A DNA stretch of 64,000 nucleotides from NCBI GenBank assembly GCA_017506865.1, contig JAFCMP010000013.1:992001-1056000 (forward strand). The letters run 5' to 3'. The notes under the pieces were generated by a model that was not told the DNA's origin, did no database searches, and worked only from the letters and a program-made list of their open reading frames with translations. Positions 12,470 to 24,200 of this stretch are shown here, piece after piece. The stretch is from Tribonema minus. Taxonomy: Eukaryota; Sar; Xanthophyceae; Tribonematales; Tribonemataceae. The translations under genes were made by a program, and so were the position numbers. The first letter of the stretch is position 1; each line of letters begins with the position of its first letter.

Positions 12470-15400
12470 CGCGCGGGGTGCGCGTGCTGACTGCTCTGTC
12501 GGTTGCAAATCCTTCAAAGTATCAGAGCTCAGCGGGCGCGTGCGCGCAAGGGCGCGTCGCTGCGTGATTCTGTGTGCCGCGTTGTCGGCGGCGATGATCA
12601 GTGGGCGTGCGCGGGAGAGAGGACCTTGGCTGCATGCTTTGGTGCGCCGTGCCGTGCGTACACTACAGAGTTTAGCGATCAGCCAAGTTCAGCAACCAGC
12701 GACTGCACAGATCAGTGCACGCCTGCTTGCTGAGCTGCTCTGCTCGGATCTGAGCACGGTTGAGCTGTGATGGGGCATGCGCATGAGCAATGCTGCACCA
12801 TGTTGAGTGCTGCCACGCTGCAGCTGCAGGCGCGCTCGCCACGCAGCGTCGTGCTGCACTTTTTGCCTAGCGGCGCTGCATTGAGTGAGCAGTGAAGCCT
12901 GCACTCAGCGCTGCCATGTGCTGCCAATGCGCACGTGCTTGCTGAGCAGCGCTGCTGACCGCCGCTGTCGCGCTGCGTGCGAGCACGCATTTACGTGGGG
13001 CTGTGCTCGGCGGTGTACGCCAAATGCATTGCATTTAGAGTTGAGCGCTGCCATGCTGCAGCTGCACGAGTTTTCTGAGAGCGCTGCCCCCCCGCTGCGA
13101 ATCGCGCAGGTACGTGGGGCTGTGCTCGGTTGTGTACGCCTTATCTGAATTTTCGTTTGGAGTTGAGCGCTGCCATGCTGAGCCGCGCTGCTGTCAACCG
13201 AGCGCTGCTGCCGTGCTGCGCTGCGTATCGCGCAGGTACGTGGGGCTGTGCTCTGCGGTGTACGCCGTGAGCCGCGCCGCCGCGCCGCGCACGGACGAGG
13301 TCGCCGAGCACTTCACCGGCGCAGACATGGAGGAGGCGCTGCTGCAGGTGAGCGCTGCTGTCGAGTGTACTTGATTTACATGTATAATAATGTACATATG
13401 ATAAGCGCGATGAGTATGAATAGCCAGTTGGCACTCCAGAAGGGACGTTCTTGGACCCCCGCCTAGAAACCACACAAAGAGAGCACTTCACCGACGCCAA
13501 CATGGAGGAAGCCCTGCTGCAGGTCAGTGCCCGTGGTCAATCACACATCTGAACCCGACAAACACCAGTTGGTGTTTGAAAAGCTGTTGTTTGGACGCCC
13601 GCCCGATTTGCACCGGACGCGAATGCTTCTTGAGGTCGTCGAGCACTGCACCGGCGCGGACATGGAGGAGGCGCTGCCGCAGGTGAGCGCTGCTGTCAAT
13701 TGTACTTGATTTACATGTATAGTGTACATATGATAAGTACGATATGTATGAATAGCCAGCTGGCACTCAAGAAGGACTTTTTTTGGGCGCCACCCTGATT
13801 GAAACCACTCGAAGAGAGCGCTTTCACCGGCGTGGACATGGGGGAAGCGCTACTGCAGGTCAGCGCTGCGGTAAACTGCACTGTTCAAAAGGCAATACTT
13901 GAAATAAACACCCAGCTGGTACTCAAGAAGTAGGCTTATTGGTTGCAGAGCACTGCACCGGCGCGGACATGGAGGAGGCGCTGTCGCAGGTCAGCGCTGC
14001 GGTGGACTGTACTTCTTGTTCGTTGTCGCTGAGGATGCGAAAAGCTCAGAAGGCTCTGTTAAGCTCATGTCAGACTCCGATGGTTCATGTCAAACCTCTT
14101 GCCAATGTACCAGAATCTACATGGTCCTTGCGACAACCTATCTCGATGCGCATCGATGAGCGCGTTTGGATCCCGTTGCTTAGGTCCACTGCCAGCACCG
14201 GGGTCAGCGCGAGAGCCTTACGCGCACATATTCGCCGCTGAGCAGTGCTGACTTGCTCTCTCAAGTGCGCTAACGCGCCGCCGCCGCTCCATCGCGGCAT
14301 GCTCCCGCTGACCTGCCCTTCGCCGCTACTCCATCGCACACAGCAGCGCTGCGCGCGCGCTCCCTCCTGCCATCGCACACACACTTTCTCGCTGCCGAGC
14401 AGCGCTGACTCGTGCTCGTGCTCTTCATGCCGGTGCTCACGCCCCCGTTTCTTTGCCGAGCGGTGCTGACGCCCGCTCGCTTGCGTGCTCTCCCACGCGG
14501 GCGCCTTCCGTTGCACTGCTCGCCACCGCCGATAGCGTCGCACACGCATGCTCTCCCTGCCGGCGCGCACACACTTTCTCGCTGCTGAGCAGCGCTGACT
14601 CGTGCTCTTTGCGCTCTGCTGCCGCGTCGCTGCAAATAGCGTCGCACACGCACTTCCTGCCGGCGCGCTGGCGCGGCTGCGCTGGCACGTGCTCATGCTC
14701 TGTCGCACTCTGTCGCCGCGTCGTTGCAGATAGCGTCGCACGGCCCCATTTTGTTGCCGAGCGGTGCTGACGCCGCGTGTTTGCATGCCCCCTTGCTGTC
14801 TGCCGCACCGCCACTGCAGATAGCGTCGCACACGCACTTCCTGCCGGCGCGCTGCCACATGCTCTCGCATGCTGTCGCGCGCCGACGCAGATGGTGTCGT
14901 GCACGCCCCTCCCTCGCACACACACTTGCTTGATGCTGAGCAGCGCTCACTCGTGCTCGTGCGCTGTTGCCGCATCGTCTCTGTCGCTGCAGATAGCGTC
15001 GCACACGCACTTCCTGCCGGCGCGCTGGCGCGGGCGCGCGCACCGCGAGGGCGTGCGGCGCGAACTCACGCGCCTCTTCCCCTACCGCGCGCAGCTCTTC
15101 TGCCACGAGCTGCTGGGCGTGCTGCTCGGGTACGTACGCACGAATGTTAGATAGACGTACATGTACTGAAAGGCCTAGTGGCGCTACTGTAAGTTGAAGT
15201 TTGTAAGGCGCGAGCTCACGTGCCTGTTTCCCTACCGCGCGCAGCTCTTCTGCCACGAGCTGCTGGGCGTGCTGCTCGGGTACGTACGCATGTATGTATT
15301 GACATCTGAAGTTTGTTTGGCGTGAGGTGACGCGCTGCTTCCTGTACCTCGCGCAGCTCTTCTGCCGCGGGCTGCTCGGCGTGCTGCTCGGGTACGCATG

Positions 15401-18173
15401 GGTGGATGTGTTGAAAGGTATACTTGTAAGAAGTGTTACCAATGCATTATTTTTCTGTGCTCGCTGTGACCATCTACGATGGTGCATTTTACGTCAGGCC
15501 ACTGGTGCTGTGCATCAGCCTGTGGTGTATATGCCAGCGCTGTGGAACCATTAGCCATGCTCAGCATCACCGTGTCTTCAGTGCCCGACATGTCCTTGGT
15601 CTGTGCTCGCGGTGACCATCTACGTTATGCATGTTACATCCTGACTGCGTTGGCTGTGCTCACTGTGAGTGTTCACGTTACATCCTGACTGTGCCGGCCA
15701 CTGGTGCTGTGCGTCAGCTGCATGTGCTCCACTCTCAAGTCCTCAACGACCTTCGAATTCTCGTACAGTGCTCACGTTTCTTCTCTGTGCTCGCTGTGAC
15801 CGCCTACATGGCGCATATTATGTCAGGCCACTGGTGCTGTGCATCAGCCTGCGGCTGACACACGAGCGTCATGGGATCATCAACCATGCTCAGCGTCACC
15901 AGCCTTCAGTGACCGGCATGTTTTTTTTCTGTTAACACCTACAATGGTGCATAGTACATCCTGACTGCTTTTGCTGTCCTCACTGTGAACATCTACATTG
16001 CATCCTGACTGTGCAGACCACTGGCGCTGTGCGTCAGCCTGCGGCCGCCGTGAAGCCATCAATCATCGTCCATGCTCAGCATCGCAGCGTCGTCGCTGAC
16101 CAAACAACGCATTTTTCTTCTGAGCTCGCTGTGACCATCTGCAATGGTGCATGTGACCTCAGGCCGCTGGTGCTGTGCATCAGCCTGCGATCGTCGGCGG
16201 GCGCCATCTGCGACTTTGTGGCGGAGCACACAGTGGAGGTGGACGGCATTGGCGCCGTGTGCAGCTACAGCCTCTTTGACTTTGCCAGGTGAGCTTCGAT
16301 GGGCGTCTGATCTGTCATAAAACTGAAGTGAACTGTCGTAAAAGTGCAGTACAGAATACTGTTGTTATTTTTTTTGCACTTTCAAGGGACATTTGCATGT
16401 TCGTCCGTCCCACGATGTGAGGTCGAATGGCATCGGCGCCGTTTGCAGCTACAGCCTCTTTGACTTCGCCAGGCAAGCTTCGCTTCTCAGGACTTCATCA
16501 TCGTACTGAATCTTTGAACAGGTGTATTTTTTCGGAGGAGAGCAGTATACTGCAGCAGTATGCACGAAGCTGTCCGTTGTAGTTGTTCCTTGCGGGTGCG
16601 CACAGAAGTTGAACGTCGGTATGGGCACCATCTGCAGCTGCACCCTCTTTGAGTTCGCCAGGCGAGGTGCACCTCGAGCGTCTCATTACTTAACCATCTC
16701 GCCTTTATTCAAACATTAAAATCAATATGCTGCTGCAGCGGTATGAACCAGGTCATTTATTGTGCGGGTGCTCACAGGAGTTGCAGCTCGGAGCTGCAGC
16801 CTGGCGAGCCTCACTTCGCATCATTTGATCATTGAATTATTCTTGAACAACCTACTGCATCATACATAGGCAGACGTCGAAAGCAGGGGTATATTTCATA
16901 CAGTATCTAGCACAGGTTGTACTGCTGTATTTTCCGTACAGCAGTCAACACACTCCGTCCGCTGCATCTGGCGCGGTGCTCCTGAAGCAGCATGCACTAC
17001 AGTACATTGCAAGCGCACACAAAGCCCGTGTCCCGCCGAGTGCCAGGTTGAAGTTGGTAGTGACTACTCATACGGCGCGCCTGTTGACATACCCTGTGCG
17101 CACATGTTGTGCCGCTTCGCAGCGCAGCACGCCTGCACACGCGCATTTTTTTCTCGGTTTCTGGGCGCGATCGCCTAACCCTAACCCTAACCTTTTTTTT
17201 TTTTTCTGCTCGTGCAGGCACGGCGACGAAGACTACGGCGCCCCTTCGGCGGTGAACCCCTCAGCGGCAGCTGCGGGGGGGGATGCGGGCGGCGGCAGCG
17301 CGTTCGCGGGTGTCTCCGCCTCTCGAGGTGCGTAACCGCTGTCGCCACTACATCATTGTTATCAACATTGTTGTTCATTATCATTGTTGCTATCATTATC
17401 ATACTATTAGTGCATCCGGTGCGAGTATCATCATCGCGCTCGCGGGCGTCTCCGCCTCTCGAGGTGCGCTGCCGCTGCCGAAGGGCCTGCGACATTATGT
17501 ATTTTTAAGCCCCCCTGAATTCTTTATTTCCCACGCGCGACGCTGCGAGGTCGCCACCACATCATTGTTACTTGTGCTTCGGGTGCGGGTACATCATTGA
17601 TCATTCTTGGTTGCGGCAATCAGCACTCCTTTACGGGGGAGGGGGAGGGGATCAGTGTGTGCGGATGGAGGCCATGTAAATCAGTAGTTCTCGTAAGCAG
17701 CAACGCAGTACTCGTTTGTGTTATTGAAGTAATATTAGTGGATGTGTTGTAGTAAGCTTTAGGTTTTGTGTCTACGCATTGGCGGGAGCACGGATAAGCC
17801 GTCACGTAGACATCGGCGATGGTGTGACAAAATTCCAATCTCGCAGCAGGCACGGTCTTCTGTTGTGTACCTGCACGAAGTACTTGCTCACTCACTCGCG
17901 TACTCACCTCTGTCGGAGATGGCGTAGGCAAGGGTAAAGGGTGGAATCAGGGCAAACTTCAACCTGGAGCACGGCTAGGGTTCAAGCCTCAGCCCTGCCC
18001 AAGCTCTCAGGCAGGGCGTATTCGCCCTTTCAGTGCACGACTGCATACCTATCGCAATAGCGTGCGCTTTGCGGAGAGCCTTCAAGCAGTGTGCACGCAT
18101 GCGCGCGCTCCCGTCATGGTGTATCATGCACTCTGTAACGACATCTCAACCCCAGCCTTGGCCTCAACCCTGG

Positions 18174-18209
<36 letters not shown>

Positions 18210-21200
18210 GCGTGTGCGTGTATGTGTGTGTGTGTGTGTGTGTCTGTGCTTGTGTGGGTTTGTGTGCTGAATGCGCGTCCGTCCTCGTGCACACGCTGCA
18301 GCAAGCGGCTGGGGCGCGCATGGCCTGGGCAAGGACGTCACCGAGCAGGGCAAGATGGAGAAGTCGTTCCTCAACTTCACGGTGAGGGAGCACCACACTT
18401 GAACTTGACACTTGCACTTACTCATCATGTGGCGCAGCGGTAGCGGCATGCCTGTATCTCAGAGCAAGAAGCAGAAGTGTTTCGTCATCTACACGATGTT
18501 CCAGTATCGGCAGACCAGCGCACTGCTGTGCCCCAGGTACAAATTGTCCGGGATATGGCGCATGTACATGGGCGGTGTATGTACTTGTGCTGATGCGAAT
18601 GATGTGAATCAAGAGTACTGGATCACGTTCAAGTGCTACGTACTCCACTTGAGTACACGTGTTGTCGCACCATTCACGGTGCATGCACTGGTCAAAACCA
18701 GGCGATCATGTCCGCGCCTGATGAGTCGTTTGCGCTGCGTGCTGTTCTTTTCGCGCGGACCGCAGGCCAACTACCCGGAATGGGAGCCGGACGCGGCGGG
18801 CAAGGCGAGTTCCTCAACATGTACTTTCCCCAGCATGTTCTGTGTTCAACTTCCATATTGCTCTGTGGCGGACACGTGCATCATGGCCCAAACTTTGGTG
18901 CACTTGCACTTCTGGGTGAACAAAGCTTTGTGTCTGTTATGCAACAACATGTGTACACATGCATGGTTTACGTTAACCCTAACCCTAAACCTAGCAAGCG
19001 TGCCGCATCGAGGCCGCTACGCATGCCGCATCGAGGCCGCTATGCATGCCAGGCAGCACGCCGGTGACGGTGTTGAACATTTGGAATTAGAGTTAGGGTT
19101 AGGGTTAGGGGTCAAGAAAATTGCTGTTCTGCCAGAACATTGTCTGATCATGGCAGGCTGCACAGTTCTACGTCGACTCAAGTATGGTCCAGTAATGAGT
19201 CAGCAATTTGGTCATCGTGGCAATGCTCCATGCGCTAGAGCAAATTTCGTTTAAAGGCGGCTAAACCCATCCGTGTGTTTAAGCAGGCCTGAGGAGCGGC
19301 CACCGGCGAGCCATTGTGTTTCCAACAAGCCCTGCAAGTCCAGTGAGAGATTGAAGGTCCCAGTTCAATATTTTTACCTCTCCATTGGCTGCTTATCTCA
19401 GAAGATGACCAGGTAGTTGCACTCTGATCCGCTCGAAGCGCCTCGTTCGCTGACGCGTCTCGCTTTCCGTGTGCCCCAAAACAGGAGATGCTCAACGCGC
19501 TGGAACACTTCCAGACCGAGCAAGCTGAGGAGCACCTGGCGGCGAGCCAGCAGCAACTTCAAGCCGCGCTCCAGCAGGCCCAGCTGCAGCACTCCCAACT
19601 TCAATACTCTCGCGCCAGCGCGCTGCTGCACCGCTCGCAACTTCAGCAGCAGCAGCAGCAGCAGCAGCAGCGCTCGCCCCTTCAGCAGCAGGGAGAAGGG
19701 GGCAGTTCGCCTCTGCAGCAACAGCAGCAGCAGCAGCACCAGCAGCAGCACCAGCACCAGCAGCAGCAGCACCAGCACCAGCAGCAGTATTCAATGCAGC
19801 CGCCGCTGCCGCGGCCGCCAATGACGGCGCCACCAGCAACGGCGCAGTCGCTGCTGGTCAGCGAAGCCTCCGCCGAACGGCCGCCAGGTATGTCATATGC
19901 CGCTGCTGGGCGAACTGCTGGTGAACTGATAGCGCACCGCAAGCACGCGCGTGAACTGCTGGCGAGTTGTCAGCGCGCCTACGCCGCCGCGAGGACTGGC
20001 AGGCGCTCTGCGCAATGGTCGAAGCAGAGTACTGCAGGGAGAGAGACATTCAGGATGGTGCGCCTGCAGCAATGGCGCATGAAGCCACGTGCCGGCTAAT
20101 ATAATCAACTGGCGGATCGTCATTGTTAATGATTTTCGGCGCTCCGCGGAGCGTCTTTGATGGAGCGCAGCTGCAGCAGGCAGCAAGTCAGTGCACGCGC
20201 CGCCCAGCAAAGGCGCCAGCGCACGGTATCCACGGCACACTCGGTGTCAGGCGCGCGCCGCAGGAATGGCTTACGAAAGAGACGCATTGAGAGACAGCAG
20301 GCAGCAAGCCGGTGCACTCGCCGCTCACGACAGGCCAGCCCAGCGCACGATGTACATGCCGCACTTGGTGTCGAGGGTCGCGTGCCGCAGCAATGATTGC
20401 GCACAAAGAGACGCGTACAGAAACAGTAATGTGCATGCATCATGTTTCACTGTGCTGTCTGCGCATAAGCACTATTGCGCTCGCAAAGCTGAGCCCGTCC
20501 TGTCTGCTTTCTTTGTTTTGCCTATCAGCTAGGGCTCTGCTGCAGCTGTGTGCCTCGTGTCGTTGGCCAGGACCAGTCAACAAGTGACGGCGCTCTGGGC
20601 TGCTGCTTCCCCGAGTCCCCCCGCAAAACTTTACGTTCTATTCCAAACGCCTGCTCCCCTTTGCGCGCCTGCACTCTCCGCAGCACTGTCAGAACGGAGC
20701 ACCATATCCAGGGCAAGCCCGTCCCCCCTGACCAGCGGTACCCTCCAGCGGGGGTCATCGGGGGGCCTGAACAGCACCCACATGAGCCCCCCGGCTCTGC
20801 AGATGCCCCCCTCGCAGCACCCCTCGGCGCTGTTTGGGGGGTCAGCTGCCCAGCTGGGGGTCTCGCTCACCCCCTCCATGGTGCCGTCGATGCAGTTCTC
20901 GCAGGTGAGCGCCCTTGCTGACCCTAGCCTTAGGGTTGCCCACACAGTTCTGGCGGCGACTGCCAGGCCTTCAATTGTATTGTGTTGTGCAATTTATTTC
21001 TTTTTGTCGTGGTAAACAGAGGAATTCGCATCAGGCAACGGACAGCCTGTTGAAGGAGATGGCACAGGCAGTGGAGGTGTCTCTTCTCAAAGACGGCGTT
21101 TTGATGGGGCAGCTGAGCACTGATTCAACAAGACAGGCCCCATGCAATGATGCAGTGAACGCTCACTTTGCTTTGAAGTATGGTGGTGTACAGACTCCAC

Positions 21201-24200
21201 ACTGTGAGTAGTGCTCAAGCTGATGCCACACTGTGAGTAGTGCTCAAGCTGATGCCACAAAATGGCCCCCAACAGCAGCGCGGTACGCTGACCACGCGCG
21301 CTTGTTGGCCTGCACGGCAGCCTAACCCTACCCCTAACCCTAACCCTAAACCTAAACCTAAACCTGACCCTACAGATAGCACGCATCCAATCCCGTTGCG
21401 TGTTCGCACAAGCGCATGCGAGCGTCGCTCAGGTGACGAGCGCACGGACCATCGCTGCCATAAATTTAAATTGCGCATCGTCGAACCGTTGCATGCATTC
21501 TGCAGAGATGGCGCGTAGTGCCATTGTTGAACAGGTCGCGCGTAGCGCGAGAAAATTTTTGACAAGTACGCGTACGAGTATTAATATACTGGTGAGAGCG
21601 GCTACGGGTACGAGTTAAACCTGTGCTCTGAGACAACGGGTACGCGTATACCTGTGGAACAGGTTATTGCTGGTCGAACAGGTGTTTTTGCCTGTTTCAA
21701 TGGGTTTTTGATGGCTTTCACCAGATTCTCCGCAGCAATGTCCTATTTCATGCATTACACTACAAGACGCTTGAATCTGCTTTGGGGAAATCGTCTGAGG
21801 CTCCTTAAGGCTCGAAAGCCGTGCGTACTTCTTGGGCACGAAACACGGGTGCCATGTACTAATTTAGATATGAAAGCATTGAGTAGCTGGCATGCACAAT
21901 GTAAATGCAGCTTACTGACATGCACATCTCTTTGGCAGTAGCTCTCGGCCAGCGCAGCGTGGGGTTGAGCTTTGAGTCGGTGAAACGAAGCTCGCTACAG
22001 CTCGCTATGAGAAGCCACTGCGTCCAAGCTGAGCCGCTTCGGGGTCAGCTATATAGGAGATACGTTCTCTCGTCTGTGCTTGCTCGCAATCGCAGTTGCA
22101 ACGCACGCTCACGCTCCTTCTCCTTCCACTTTTGTTGAAAACTTCGGCCCCACCCAACTTCAATGGATTTATTCTCGAGAAGCTCGCGAAAACAAGCACG
22201 CAGTGTGTACGAGATTTTCACTCGTACCGCGCGTTATCAGCTGTGGACCAGTGCAGCTTTTACTCGTTGCCTCACACGACAGGTTACGCGTACGAGTTAT
22301 TCCGTGGCCACGGGTACGAGTTAAAACGCGCGTCAAAAACTTGTACCTGTACGCGTGCCACAGGTGTACGCTCTACCTCTGGCATTCTGCCTCAACGCCG
22401 CACTGTGGTCGCAATTGCCGGTCCGTTCGTGACTGCCGTTCGTTGACACAACATCTCTGAGGCACACTTGCCGTCCCTGTGCATTCACACCGTTTTTGTC
22501 TGCGTTGCCAGTACCGGCTGCCTCTGTGTTGAGGCACGAGTATATGAATACGCTCTTGCGTTGCTGCCGCGCGCCGCTGCTGCCGCTCGCAGATGCCCAG
22601 CCAGCTGCTGGCGAGCCGCATGGTCATCGGCGGCGCGCAGCCCAACGCCATGTGAGCCATGATGTATGCATGATGTACGCAGGTTCTCTCGCGCTAGTGG
22701 CAGTTGAAGTCCATGCTGGCCGATGTCGGTGGAGAGCGTCTGCGCACGCATTTGTGATTGGCAGCATCTGCATCAGAGTAGACGGACGGATGGTGGAGTG
22801 GTTGGTGGCAGCGCTGAGCATCAGCAGCTTGCCCCAAACCCAACCCATATCCTAAATCAAGCAGCAGCAATGATACTTGGCACATCAGTTCAGGCGACAG
22901 ACACGTTCATCACACCATCAGCGCGTGCGTTGCGCCGTGCGCGGTGCCATCTTGTCTGTCGCGCAGATGCTCCTTGCAAGAAGTGCTGATACAGAGCGGT
23001 GCATCCTTTTTTGCAGCAGCAGCATCCAGCGACCGTATGCATGCACAAAGCAGGCGGGTGGCCTGCGCAGCCTTGTGGCGGTTCAGTGTGCTTTGAAATA
23101 GCTCAACAATGGCAACAGATGCTAGATTGGTTCAGGAGATGCGTGGAATTCACAGGTTCAAGCTTAAACCTGGCGTGTTGCAAATCCTCTTTTGAATTTT
23201 TAAAATTATTTTCAAACCCTACTTGATCCATTACACTCTCTGATGACGCAGCACGTAGAGAGCGGCACGGAGATGGACTACCACTGGGGGGCGCTGCGAA
23301 TCTCGCACCCTGCGCTCAGCATGCCGATGCAGCTCACCGAAGAGAGCGCTGCCGTCCGTGGCCGACCTGCGGCGCCTTGAGTTTTACTTGTCTGAGTTTC
23401 AATGAAGTCTCATTTGGTATCAACATTTTGTTGAAAAAGAGCGGGAATAAACTTCTTATCATTTTCATGTATAAATATGTTGCGTACTTCTGAAGCAATG
23501 AGCGTTTGGGTGAATTTTGTTGGCTGTTGAACTGCTGCTCGCTGACTACTGCTGCATCCGTATGTGCCCTGCGCGCGCTCGCAGGTTGGAGAACGCCCCT
23601 GGCACAGCGAGCTTCTACTGGCTCGAAAAGGTGAAATTGCGTATTGCAGCTCAGTGATGGTTGCCGCAAGCGGCGTTTGCAAGTGCGTCTGCGACGCCCT
23701 GCGCTTGCCATGCTGATCCCGCCTGGATAAGGGTCATTGTCATCGCACACGGCAGTTATTCTTGCGCCGGCGATGGTTGTTGTGCCTGTCATTTTAGCAC
23801 CCATCATGTCTTCGGGCGACGGCATTTGTTCACAAGCGAATCACGCGTGCAGGCTAGCATGACACACCGTACCGCTGCATAGTGCTGAGGCAAACAGAGG
23901 CAGCCGCGAGCGATGCACACAGTTCATGCGGGAACCAAACAGGAAGAAGTATTGTTATCTGGCCACAGCAAACCTGCGCGCGCCGGCGTAGGATCACTGA
24001 GTAATCTAAGCCACACATCTTAAGCTGGTCTAGAATGAGTTTGGATTAACTGCAGTTTTAATTGTCAACCTCAACTGCACTGTGACATGCACCACCTGTC
24101 GCGTGTGCAACCCCAACTGCGGGGGTCACCATATTCCTACTCCATGCACAGACAATCCATTACCGACAGTTACAGCAGCATGTCAGGGCAGCGCGCTGCG

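Noticed and set aside
12287-12517. Poly-alanine / poly-proline protein
   Set aside because: It is a translation of a CCG/GCC simple repeat within an ATG9 intron, open in several frames.
14085-14975. Minus-strand open frame of 296 codons
   Set aside because: It runs antisense through the block-duplicated array upstream of the 14993 ATG9 exon. The product is low-complexity Arg/Ala/Ser and repeats with the array period.
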